DNA from: Hyperoodon ampullatus
Taxonomy: Eukaryota; Chordata; Mammalia; Artiodactyla; Ziphiidae
NCBI GenBank assembly: GCA_949752795.1
Contig: OX457061.1
Span: 124,206,152 to 124,270,151 of the forward strand
Length of the DNA: 64,000 nt
Reading direction: 5' to 3'
Part shown: positions 33,515 to 44,248 of the stretch, piece after piece
Position numbering within the stretch: position 1 is the stretch's first letter
Layout: each line of letters opens with the position of its first letter
Program-made: the position numbers and the translations under genes
Notes under the pieces: model-generated
What the model saw: the letters and a program-made list of their open reading frames with translations, nothing else
Told to the model about the DNA's origin: nothing
The model's database searches: none

Positions 33515-33925
33515 CATGAAGACAAATACCGTATGATCTCACTTACATGTGGAACCTAAAAAGACAAAGCAAAACAAAAACAAGCTCATAGATGGAGAAC
33601 AGACTGGTAGCTGCCAAAAGTGGGAGGTGAGGGATGAGCAAAATGGGTGGAGGGAGTCAAAAGGTACAAACTTCCAGTTATAAAATATTATAAGTCATAG
33701 GGATGTGATGTACAGCATGTTGACTATAGTTAATAATGCTGTACTTTATATTTGAAAGTTGTTAAGAGAGATCTTAAAAGTTCTCATCACAAGAAAAAAA
33801 TTGTAACTATACATGGTGATGGATGTTGAGTTAATGTGGATCATTTCACAACATATACTCATATCAAATCATTATGTAGCATACCTGAAACTAATATAAT
33901 GTTATATGCCAATTATGTCTCAATT
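33515..33925 (+). mobile_element. old L1M 3' end
   Basis: ATACCGTATGATCTCACTTA, then AGATGGAGAACAGACTGGTAG, ACAGCATGTTGACTATAGTTAA and a terminal ATACCTGAAACTAATATAAT are typical of the L1M 3'UTR. It is 5'-truncated and diverged. Confidence 0.85.
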
Positions 33926-33929
33926 TTAA

Positions 33930-34365
33930 GAACAGGGTTCTATTTGGGACAGTTTTTGTTTGTATTTTAGGTTTGCATTAGCTTAAAAGACTTAGAAGAG
34001 AGAAAATTTAGTGTTTCTGGTTAAAATACCAATTCTCTTGGTAGTTTTCATTTTTGTATTCAATTAGTTTCATTTGGGGGATGAATGTGTTTATGTATGT
34101 GTATGCTTGTGTGTGTGTGAGTGTGTAGGTATGTTTGTCTTTAAAATCATGAATATATATGTCTTTAATCTGACTTGGAAAATAGTTTCCTTAAGTCTCT
34201 ATATAGAAACTGGCATTCAAGGTAGGTAACACTGGGGAAACTATTTAGTTTCTCTAGACTCAATTACCTTATAAATATAATTTAAATGTTGAAGGACAAT
34301 TTTGAGGTTCATGGAAATAACAAAACAATAATCTAAAAGTTAATTTATTTTATGTTTCTTTTTTT
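33930..34365. other. unassigned sequence
   Basis: Holds a TG-rich patch near 34095-34135 and ends in a pyrimidine-rich tract that may serve the candidate exon at 34371. Nothing else is recognisable. Confidence 0.45.
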
Positions 34366-34370
34366 TCTAG

Positions 34371-35350
34371 GACAACGTACTGCAATAGCCTCTTTTCCAT
34401 GTCTATTTTGAGTTCATTTTACTAGAAAGCCCAGCCTCTTTACATAACAAGAATGCAACCAGTAAACGAAACACCATGTATTGTTGTTGTACTGTTTATA
34501 TATTCATAAATGCACTATTTCTGTGACCACTACTGGTTATGCTACAAACCATCCTTCAACGTGAATGCAATTATATTTTCATTATGTCCTTCTCCTTTGA
34601 TGTGGTGACAGTAATAGGTACAGAAAGAACATAATTTTTTAGGCAGCATTTTTGACATGACTCGTGATATAGGAAAACCAATGCTCAAGTGTCCTCTAGC
34701 TATCATTTTCTGGCTGGACTCCTGAGTGAAAATGAACAGAGCAAAGAATTTTGAGGGAGGTAGTTACAGAATACAAATTTCATGGTCAAGTGGTTGACAG
34801 CGTTTTAGATTTAATTGGGAATAATGTTATCTAATGATTTTTTCCCTAGAATTCTATTTTTAGCAGTTTAGTAATGAGCTACATCGTTATTTATAAATAA
34901 TTGCATGCTCTGCTTATTAAAAAGTTAAAATGTATTTCTTATATAGTTATTTACTGAGAAATATAAAATTATCTTTATATTTTTATTCCCCTGACTAAAA
35001 ATCACCATCTTATAATCTAAGGTAAATAGAGCATTTCTAAGGTATATCTTTGGGGGATATAAATTTTGATTTCTTTTTCCTTTGCACATATTTTAGGTAC
35101 TAGAATTCAAGAATTCAATTAAAACTTCCATAATATGTTATTAACAAACAGAAATGTTACACTAAACCTGCAGGGTAATGTATAGATACATAAGAAATGT
35201 TTCATTTTTCACAACCACTGAACAAGACTCAGTATTCATGTATTTCATATACTGAAGCAGAAACATAACTTTGAATTATCAGACTGAACACCCTTTATAT
35301 TTTATACTGGAAGGAAGAGTCCAGTCAATAAAGCCATTTTTATAGAAAAT
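34371..35350 (+). other. candidate terminal exon with 3'UTR (unidentified gene)
   Basis: A strong 3' splice-site pattern (TTTCTTTTTTTTCTAG ending at 34370) precedes 34371. The three frames close after 5, 13 and 17 codons, so any coding part is short and the rest would be 3'UTR. The following ~950 bases carry no recognised repeat, are AT-rich with several ATTTA motifs, and reach an AATAAA at 35327-35332. That combination fits a last exon, but I cannot match it to a gene and it could be coincidence in AT-rich DNA. Confidence 0.3.
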
Positions 35351-35461
35351 ACTGTTTATCAATTATTACTTTAGAAGAAGTTCAAAAAATTACATTTGCA
35401 TACACTTCACACTACCTATCAGGTACTTTTTGCTCATAAAAGGGAGGGGCTAATTGTGACC

Positions 35462-35812
35462 TCTTTTTTTTTTTAACATCTTTACTGGAGTATAATTGCT
35501 TTACAGTGGGTGTTAGCTTCTGCTTTATAACAAAGTGAATCAGTTATACATATACATGTTCCCATATCTCTTCCCTCTTGTGTCTCCCTCCCTCCCACCC
35601 TCCCTATCCCACCCCCTCTAGGTGGTCACAAAGCACCAAATTGATCTCCCTGTGCTATGCAGCTGCTTCCCACTAGCTATCTATTTTACATTTGGTAGTG
35701 TATATATGTCCATGCCACTCTCTCATTTTGTCCCAGCTTACCCTTCCCCCTCCCCATATCCTCAAGTCCATTCTCTAGTAGGTCTGCGTCTTTATTCTCA
35801 TCTTTTAAAAAA
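35462..35812 (-). mobile_element. 5'-truncated L1 3' end
   Basis: Poly(T), then AACATCTTTACTGGAGTATAA, CTAGGTGGTCACAAAGCACC, GTCCATGCCACTCTCTCATT and CTCAAGTCCATTCTCTAGTA: the reverse complement of the artiodactyl L1 3'UTR, with no rearrangement. Confidence 0.9.
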
Positions 35813-35814
35813 AG

Positions 35815-36130
35815 TTTTATTTATTTAAAAGTAACATTTCTTCTGAAAAGAATAGGAAGATTGAGAACCTTCTTTGTAATTTTCATCATTTTGAAATGAT
35901 GAGCAATATATTCCTATATAATGTATTTCATTCAAATTAAACTATAGATTAATTACAGCATTCAAATTCAAATTATTATAACCTGTCCAAATCTGAAAAT
36001 TACTAAAACTATAGAAGGTTGTAAAAGATAAATTGCTATTTACAACTTTAGAAAATAATTTAACATGGCTTAGTATTATTAAAAGAGCCAATGGTAGAAA
36101 TTTAAATTAGAGTCCATAAGGAAACTTTCT
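35815..36130. other. unassigned sequence
   Basis: AT-rich sequence with no feature I can name. Confidence 0.5.
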
Positions 36131-36149
36131 TCCTAGTGTCCTATTTTTT

Positions 36150-36361
36150 TTTTTTTTTTTTTTTTTTTTTGCGGTATGTGGGCCTCTCACTGTTGTGGCC
36201 TCTCCCGTTGCGGAGCACAGGCTCCGGATGCACAGGCCCAGCGGCCATGGCTCACGGGCCCAGCCGCTCCGCGGCATGTGGGATCTTCCCAGACCGGGGC
36301 ACGAACCCGTTTCCCCTGCATCGGCAGGCGGACTCTCAACCACTGCGCCACCAGGGAAGCC
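36150..36361 (-). mobile_element. CHR-type SINE (short subtype), young
   Basis: T-tail of about 25, GCGGTATGTGGGCCTCTCAC to CACCAGGGAAGCCC. An exact 17-bp TSD, CTAGTGTCCTATTTTTT, at 36133-36149 and 36362-36378. Intact TSD and long tail point to a recent insertion. Confidence 0.95.
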
Positions 36362-36414
36362 CTAGTGTCCTATTTTTTGGTTAGATATTCAGCTGTGTCA
36401 CCTGCCTGTCTCTT

Positions 36415-36545
36415 TCACATAACTGTAGGGTTCTTAGGGTAGATACTGTATTACGTATTCGTGTATCCTTTGCATCTACTTCAACGCTGGCCACACAGAG
36501 AGTACATGGTGACTTATGGGCAAATGAAGGAATGAGTAGAAATAC
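36415..36545 (+). mobile_element. L2-like 3' end
   Basis: GTAGATACTGTATTACGTAT, GTATCCTTTGCATCTAC and GGCAAATGAAGGAATGAGTA follow the pattern of a LINE2 3' end. It is heavily diverged. Confidence 0.5.
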
Positions 36546-37232
36546 AGACAGATAAATAAGCAGAGGGATAGAAAGGCAGATGAGGTGGATGCAAAAGTTA
36601 AAGAAATCCTACCTAAACAGGTGATACAAATACCTGTCATAATTTGGTTACTTCATAAAGCTGCACCTCTAAATCAGTCCGTTAAAGTGGTAAGTATTGA
36701 CACATATATTGGATGATGAACACTTCATATTGTGATAGAAATTTCTAAATTACAACTGACTGCTGAAAATAGTTCAAATTTTATCTAGCCTTTTTACACT
36801 ACAGAGATCCTCCTACAAGCAGGCTTTCAGAGGCATGAAAAAATACATGTATTTCCTCAAACCATACTGAAGTTATGCACAAGACAGTGATAAAATTGTA
36901 ACTGGAAAATAGAATAGACACACAAGTTTTCCTTAAATATGTGAAAAACGTGCACACAGAGACTTTGTTAGCAAAACAAAAATATCTGCACCACTAGCAA
37001 TCCAGACAAGAATCTGGATATTTTAATAAGAGGCAGTGGATAAGCTGTAAATACTTTAAAATATCAGTAAATCATATGGAGTGTGATTTATCAGATGGCA
37101 ATTATAACCTGTAATTTTCTATCTAATAAAAGAAATTTATCCATCTTATAATAGTTTCTCTGCTAAATTCAAATCAACATTTGTTAACAAACTGATGCAT
37201 TGTTGTGAAATGGTCTTTTACTGGTCATTTGA
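36546..37232. other. unassigned sequence
   Basis: Nothing recognisable apart from AT-rich background. Confidence 0.5.
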
Positions 37233-37243
37233 AAAGTCACAGG

Positions 37244-37599
37244 GACTTCCCTGGTGGCACAGTGGTTAAGACTCCACCTGCCAATGCAGGGGACATGGGT
37301 TCAATCCCTGGTCCGGGAAGATCTCACATGCCGTGGAGCAACTAAGCCCGTGTGCCACAACTACTGAGCCTGTGCTCTAGAGCCCACGAGCCACAACTAC
37401 TGAGCCCACGTGCCACAACTACTGAAGCCTGTGCGCCTAGAGCCCATGCTCCGCAACAAGAGAAGCCACCACAGTGAGAAGCCCGTGCACCTCAATGAAC
37501 CCGCTCGCCACAACTAGAGAAAGCCCACGCGCAACAACGAAGACCCAATGCAGCCGAGAATAAATAGATAAAATAAATTTATAAATAAATAAATAAACA
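37244..37599 (+). mobile_element. CHR-type SINE (long subtype, expanded middle)
   Basis: Starts GGACTTCCCTGGTGGCACAG. The middle has CACAACTACTGAGCC three times, two of them separated by GTGCTCTAGAGCCCACGAGC, so it is about 35 bp longer than the copy at 26386. It ends with (AAAT)n. The 11-bp TSD AAAAGTCACAG is at 37233-37243 and 37600-37610. Confidence 0.92.
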
Positions 37600-37840
37600 A
37601 AAAGTCACAGAATTTGAAAAAGAAATTCTGACCTGGTCTGGGGTCCTAGAGGATGGCCACAGAACTGAGTTCTGTGGAATCTCTATCCTGCAATGTTTAT
37701 AATATTTTTAAATATTCTGTAAAGCTATTTATAGAAAGGGTTTTCGGGGGAGGGGATTCTGAGTGCTCCTATTATCACAACTTTACACCACCTAGAAGTA
37801 CCTCAGACTCAACTACTCTTCAGAAGGTCAAGTTAATTTT

Positions 37841-38040
37841 TTTTTTTTTTTTCAGTACGCGGGCCTCTCACTGCTGTGGCCTCTCCCGCAGCGGAGCACA
37901 GGCTCCGGACCTGCAGGCTCAGAGGCCATCGCTCACGGGCCCAGCCACTCCCCGGCATGTGGGATCTTCCCGGACCAGGGCACGAACCCGTGTCCCCTGC
38001 ATCGGCAGGCACTCAACCACTGCACCATCAGGGAAGCCCT
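37841..38040 (-). mobile_element. CHR-type SINE (short subtype)
   Basis: T-tail then CAGTACGCGGGCCTCTCACT to CACCATCAGGGAAGCCCT. The 12-bp TSD CAAGTKAATTTT, one mismatch, is at 37829-37840 and 38041-38052. It lacks the GGACT of the usual GGCGGACTCTCAACC. Confidence 0.92.
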
Positions 38041-38052
38041 CAAGTGAATTTT

Positions 38053-38825
38053 AATAGAAAATAAGAAAAAAAAAATGAAAATAAGTAAGGAAGTTGAAAA
38101 GGACAATAGCCAAGGGGTGAATAACTAGGCACACAGACTTTGTGAGTGTCTGGCTTTAAGTGCATCGTGAAAATTTAAAAATATCTAGTTATAAAAGTAG
38201 TTGCTGGAAGGAGAGCTCTAGATGGTTACCACCACAATCAGCATTAGAAACACTCTGATTCAGCAAAAACCACTTCTAGGATCTGCTGACCCCTTCTTCC
38301 AAAAAGAACCCACGGTTCTCAGGCAAATCTCTCAGGTGACAGCAACAACAATTCACCTGCCAGCATATGACAAATGCTAACTCAATGCATTATGTATGTA
38401 TGGATCTACATACCCTTATTATTGTTCTAAACAAAATAGGACATGGGTGAAAAGAGTGACAGTGTCAGGAGATTTTGTTGTTGTTATTTGAGTGTGTTGC
38501 CTACTCTAATCACCAGCTTTCCAAACCCTTTGGATGATATTCTGTCCACTATGAATATTGGTAATAATGACCTTGACCTTTAAATTCTCTTAAGCTTATA
38601 AAAAAGCAAGTTTAGAAAACCTCAATTGTTCTACGATTGACAACACGAGATCTAAATAAAACAATCACCATGCTCTTCAAATGTAACTGTAAAAAACAAG
38701 TAACTGTAAAAAACAAGTGGCCGAACCTGACCATTTTATACCAAATTAGAGATAAAGCTCCTGAGCCCACTTTGCATAGAATTCTGGAGACACCACTTCA
38801 GACAGTGCTGCAACTGTTCTCAAGG
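38053..38825. other. unassigned sequence
   Basis: No gene or named repeat seen. A short direct repeat (AACTGTAAAAAACAAGT) lies at about 38685-38717. Confidence 0.5.
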
Positions 38826-38829
38826 AGAT

Positions 38830-39615
38830 CAATACAATATTTACAATAGCCAGGACATGGAACCAACCTAAATGTCCATCAACAGAGGAATGGATAAAGA
38901 AGATGTGGTATATATACAATGGAATATTGTTACTCAGCCATAAAAAAGAACGAAATAATGCCATTTGCAGCAACATGGATGGACCTAGATATTGTCAAAC
39001 TGAGTGAAGTTTAAGTCAGACAGAGAAAGACAAATATCATATGATATCGCTTACATGTGGAATCTAAAAAAAGGGTACAGACGAAGTTATCTACGAACCA
39101 GAGTTGCAGATGTAGAAAGCAAACTTGTGGTTGCCAGGGGCGGGTAAAGGGAGGGATAAACTGGGAGATTGGGACTGACATATATACACTACTATCTGTA
39201 AAATAGATAACTAATAAGGACCTCTGTACAGCACAGGGAACTCTACTCAATACTCTTTAATGGCCTGTATGGGGGCTTCCCTGATGGCGCAATGGTTTAG
39301 AGTCCACCTGCCAATGCAGGGTACGTGGGTTCGTGCCCGGGTCCGGGAGGATCCCACATGCCACAGAGTGGCTGGGCCCGTGAGCCATGGCTGCTGAGTC
39401 TGCGTGTCCGGAGCCTGTGCTCTGCAACGGGAGAGGCCACAGCAGTGAGAGGCCCGCGTACTGCAAAAAAAAAAAAAAAAAAAAAAGGCCTGTATGGGAA
39501 AAGAATCTAAAAAAGAGCAGATATATGTATATGTAAAACTGATTCACTTTGCTGTACACCTGAAACTAACACAACATTGTAAATCAAATATATGCCAATG
39601 AAAATTTAAAAAATA
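38830..39615 (+). mobile_element. 5'-truncated L1 3' end, interrupted by a SINE
   Basis: Begins in the ORF2 tail (TTTACAATAGCCAGGACATG; GGAATGGATAAAGAAGATG), passes GTGGAATCTAAAAAAAG, and ends in a 3'UTR with GCTGTACACCTGAAACTAAC and AATATATGCCAATGAAAAT. A CHR SINE at 39274-39486 splits the 3'UTR, duplicating GGCCTGTATGGG. Confidence 0.9.
39274..39486 (+). mobile_element. CHR-type SINE (short subtype) nested in L1
   Basis: GGCTTCCCTGATGGCGCAAT to GCGTACTGC plus an A-tail of about 22. The exact 12-bp TSD GGCCTGTATGGG is at 39262-39273 and 39487-39498. The host is an L1 3'UTR, so the SINE is younger than that L1. Confidence 0.95.
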
Positions 39616-40520
39616 ATAATACAAATCAGAGGTTGTACAAGCTATTTTCATCTGTAGATTATATCCTCCGACACTTTATGGAACTTATGGTATAGTTGTA
39701 TAAAAATTAACTCTGACTCATTAATAATTTCATGTTACTTAAGGGCAGCCTTAATCCTGGCATAATTTATTCCATGCTGCATCTTTCATTATGGCAGACA
39801 AAAAGGAGACAATCAACAAACATCTGATTGACTGTAAGTGTGTAAACGCTGCTAAAAAAAAAAGTATTATCTGGTGATCAGTCTGAACAACCTTGACAAT
39901 GGCTGTTGGATGGTTGCAGAAAACAGGGCTACTTTTGACTCTCCAAATATTAATATCAACTTCCTACTTAGGTGAGCCAGTGCTATTATCATCAATGTAA
40001 GTAATTTTCAGAGTATCACATCGCCAACATGGTTTAGAATGAGTGAATTAGAGTTTCTGCCAGTGAATGTAAACCTCCTAATACCTATCAGAAAGCTGCC
40101 AATCACAGCCCGGCTCCTAATTCTCTCAGTGACTTTATTAAAGTCTCTGTACTGTCTTGATTTTAATTTCCTCAGATGTAATTTCGGTGGAAGGGGTGAT
40201 CAATATTCCCATAGTCTATGATTCAGTAACCTTTGCATTGCTTGCCTTTGCCACTCAGCACAAATAACTATATTCAGTAATTATAGAGAAATGAACAGGG
40301 AGCAAAGCAGAGATTGAATTTCCTGGTGTTATTTTAAAGTTAACTTGTAATTCCCAAGGAAGAGGCATACAAGCAATGAAAAATTGCCTTTTTCTTTTTC
40401 TACTACTCTTCTTTACTGCTTATTTTATTGATTCAACATATTCTGATGAAAAACCATTTGGGTATGTTTTAAGTTTCTTTAATCTTAACTCAATTTACCC
40501 TCCATGATAAAAATAAAGAT
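39616..40520. other. unassigned sequence
   Basis: No gene or repeat is recognised. Confidence 0.5.
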
Positions 40521-40537
40521 AAAAAATCCCCATCTTG

Positions 40538-40741
40538 GGCTTCCCTGGTGGCGCAGTGGTTGAGAGTCCGCATGCCGATGCAGGGGACATGTGTTCGTGC
40601 CCCGGTCCTGGAAGATCCCACATGCCGCGGAGCGGCTGGGCCCGTGAGCCATGGCCGCTGAGCCTGCACGTCCGGAGCCTGTGCTCCACAATGGGAGAGG
40701 CCACAACAGTGAGAGGCCCGCATACCGCAAAAAAAAAAAAA
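40538..40741 (+). mobile_element. CHR-type SINE (short subtype), young
   Basis: GGCTTCCCTGGTGGCGCAGT to GCATACCGC and an A-tail of about 20. An exact 17-bp TSD, AAAAAATCCCCATCTTG, at 40521-40537 and 40742-40758 (the first A bases overlap the tail). Close to the usual short-subtype sequence. Confidence 0.95.
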
Positions 40742-40759
40742 AAAAAATCCCCATCTTGC

Positions 40760-41255
40760 AAATGGAAAAAATATCTAAATAACTCATCTGTTGTATTATT
40801 TTTTAGTTAATAGCCAAAGCAGTATTGTAGTTTACAGTATCATTTAAAGTAATTTATTGATCAGATTTAGAGGTATTTTATGGTAAGTATTTTTCTTCAA
40901 CAGGGCAGATTTTGTGAAAGATTGGGCTTCAGTTTGATTTAGCATTTCATTTAGGTTCTGGAAATTTTTACCTCTCATACCAAATGTTAAAAATTAGAAT
41001 GAATTTTTGATGCCAATCCTAATTTATTCATATAGAATTAAACATAACAGTCACCAGATTTTCAAAACCAAAATAACTATTAAAATAATAGCATTGATAC
41101 CTTTATGATTATTATTTAATTCTATATTTTATTTAAACAATATTCTATATTTTTTCTTTGACAATATTAGGCAAGTAATAATAATCTGCATAATTTTATT
41201 AACAATATTTCTGTATTACAGAAAGTAACAGAAAGGTAATTTTAGCATGTAAAAG
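40760..41255. other. unassigned sequence
   Basis: AT-rich, no feature that I can name. Confidence 0.5.
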
Positions 41256-41274
41256 TTAAATTATAACAAATTTT

Positions 41275-41479
41275 TCTTTTTTTTTTGCGGTACACGGGCC
41301 TCTCACTGTTGTGGCCTCTCCTGTTGCGGAGCACAGGCTCCAGACGCGCAGGCTCAGCGGCCATGGCTTACGGGCCCAGCCGCTCTGCGGCATGTGGGAT
41401 CTTCCCGGACCGGGGCACGAACCCGTGTCCCCTGCATCGGCAGGCGGACTCTCAACCACTGCGCCACCAGGGAAGCCCC
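41275..41479 (-). mobile_element. CHR-type SINE (short subtype)
   Basis: Short T-tail, GCGGTACACGGGCCTCTCAC to CACCAGGGAAGCCC. The 13-bp TSD TATAACAAATTTT is at 41262-41274 and 41484-41496. Confidence 0.93.
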
Positions 41480-41499
41480 AAAGTATAACAAATTTTAGT

Positions 41500-42258
41500 G
41501 TTACTTTTCAATTTATTTCATAGTAAGAAATAAATAAATGTAGATACCATCCTCCAACTATAATCACAATATTGATATATGTTCTGATCTTGGAGGAAAA
41601 ATGGGCTTTAAATGATACGAAGTCTTGTCTTTCACTTAAACTCTAACCTTTACATTTTGGAAAGATTGCTTCGAATCTTTTAAGCCATGTTTATCTATTC
41701 TGAAAGCTGTTCCTTTTCTTAGAAGCCAGTCTCAAACTTTCAGACCAATTGGAGAACCGCTTAAGGAAGTGAATCAATCCTGTTTTAACTAAAGTTTCAA
41801 GTGCCAAAACAATGCTGGCATTCCACAAGGTATCATCAAAATTGCCACCCTGAATACTGGTCACTTTTTACTGCGCTGAGCTCGAGAGAGACAAATGTGT
41901 GATGATATCTTTCCTGGCATCTAATTCTGGTAGTTACAAGAGTTTTCCCTCAGTATTGAGAGAGAAGGCCACAGTCCTTCCTTGTAAATTACTGTGACAG
42001 AATCAAGGATAATAAAGAGATAGTTCAGAAAAGGAGCAATCGAGTTTGAGCCTGATTTAACCAGGCAAGGATCCAAAACTCCATTGTTTCAGATCTGTCT
42101 TCTAGACGTCAGAGGCTAACCATGATTTCATGTGAAGAAACGCATGAACAGGTATACCCAAGGCTTCTGACTCAGCCTGACATCCTAGCTCTGAGTTTCA
42201 TCCCTAAGTAAGGTAGCCTATGAGTCAATCTTAAATTTAGTGTTCACAAAGCATAACC
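41500..42258. other. unassigned sequence
   Basis: No gene or named repeat is recognisable; the GC content is a little higher than in its surroundings. Confidence 0.5.
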
Positions 42259-42275
42259 ATGAGTTTCTATTTTAG

Positions 42276-42500
42276 TGTTTTTTGTTTTTTGTTTTTTGGG
42301 TTTTTTTGCGGTACGCAGGCCTCTCACTACTGTGGCCTCTCCCGTTGCAGAGCACAGGCTCCGGACGCGCAGGCTCAGCGGCCACGGCTCACGGACCTAG
42401 CCGCTCCATGGCATGTGGGATGTTCCCGGACCAGGGCATGAACCCGCGTCCCCTGCATCAGCAGGTGGACTTCCAACCACTGCGCCACCAGGGAAGCCCA
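42276..42500 (-). mobile_element. CHR-type SINE (short subtype)
   Basis: A TTTTTTG-type mixed tail, then GCGGTACGCAGGCCTCTCAC to CACCAGGGAAGCCC. The 14-bp TSD AGTTTYTATTTTAG is at 42262-42275 and 42501-42514, one mismatch. Confidence 0.93.
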
Positions 42501-42514
42501 AGTTTTTATTTTAG

Positions 42515-44205
42515 TTTTGCTGCTAAGTTTCATTCCTAGAATTCAGTCTCATTTTTACAATATGGTAAGTTAAAGATAATAATAAGGAAATAGAAAAATA
42601 AGCAATCATCTATTTTAGGACTAAGAAAAGGAAAAATAAATTTAGAATATTAACAAAGATGTATATTTTTCCTAACAGTTTGAAGGATTTATATGTACTA
42701 CTGTAAATAATAGATGGCTCCATACTCTTTTTTTTCTCCATAATATGGCTTTTTCATACATTTATGTCGATATGAATTTCCAATATTTCAATTACTTTTG
42801 TGATGGTCTTCTTTTCTTTTTTACACTAATTATTTGAACTTTTTATTTATGAAGTCCAGGTAAGATTGAGGTATATGCTCCTTAGATGCATTAACACTCA
42901 TTCCTGAGGGTCAAAGAATCGGGTTCCATCCTTGGTTCCATGGAATTAGTGGGTAACAGTTTAGGGATAGTCAGGTGTCCAGAGTTTCCTTTACAGCAAA
43001 TACATGTATAATATCAGCTTTATAAACCTCACAGGATTGTTACAAACACTGAATGAAGTAATATACCAAAGGCATTCTTTTAAAAATTAACTTGTGAGTC
43101 ATACAGGCTAGAAGTCAATATCGCAACAGGCTGATAGCAACTTTGTTCATAAAACCTTCCTCCTTTTCTTTTTCTTTTTCTTTTCTTTTTTTTTTTTACA
43201 CAAATAATTCCTGATTTTAATGCAGGTTACTATATTTATGTAGCTTATAATTTTCTTTTCATGTATGATGTCCTGCTCAGGGTTTCATTCATTTTAATTG
43301 TTCTGCTTCTAAATATAACATTAAGGTTCCTTGAAACTGAAATAGATATTGGCTGTGACAGTCTTAATTCAATGTCATTAGCAAATTCCCTGAGTACATT
43401 CCAAGGATATTGATAGAAATTTGAAATAAGAATGATTAAGTAAAAGTTTTTAATGTCTCCCCTGGATGACACTGAAATATTGATAAGAACATTCTGGGTT
43501 CCTTATCTAATAGTACAAAGACTGAGGTAAATTTTCTTGTAAGTCTTCTTATAAACATTTATTCATATATTGGGATTATTGTTAAGAAATGGCAAAATAT
43601 ATTAAGCTGTTTGATCAACCAGGAATTTCACTCTCTGTGACACTAATATTATGTTGTGATGTGATGCTGTGAGAAACTAAATGAGAAAATCAATCATAGA
43701 AGTGGCTCTAAATATTTAAAGATTTGGGCTACCTACTTTTTCCTTTATTTCATTCAGGTCTTTTCACATCATTTTAACAGTCCAAATTGGAGACATATAT
43801 AAAATTTATTTCATTTGTAGTTTTACCAATACTTATTTTATTTAACACAAATTACTTCATGAGTACTAAATTACACTCATCAAAAAAATTAAGGTATGAC
43901 CTAACAGACTTTAGAATATAGACAAAGAACAAGTGGATTTCAATGTCTCTATTCAGCCATCAAACAAATCGACCATACAGATTATCTAACATCCTCCTAC
44001 AATGTGGGTTCTTTTTGAGAATATACTCATAGAAAAAAGTGCAAGATATGTAAAATTTAAAGCAAATATTTATAAGATGCCTAATATATTTAAAAAATCA
44101 TCTGACACTATATTAGACACTGATTGCCTGAAAAGGCACAAAACATGCGACTCTGAAGAAAATAATTCATTTACAGATATCAGAGTACTTACTGTGAAGT
44201 ATCAC

Positions 44206-44248
<43 letters not shown>

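Noticed and set aside
36136..36442. Recurring 60-130-codon frames with GLSLLWPLPL and similar text, here and in every CHR SINE
   Set aside because: They are translations of the SINE body in different frames. The shared peptides reflect repeat identity, not a gene family.
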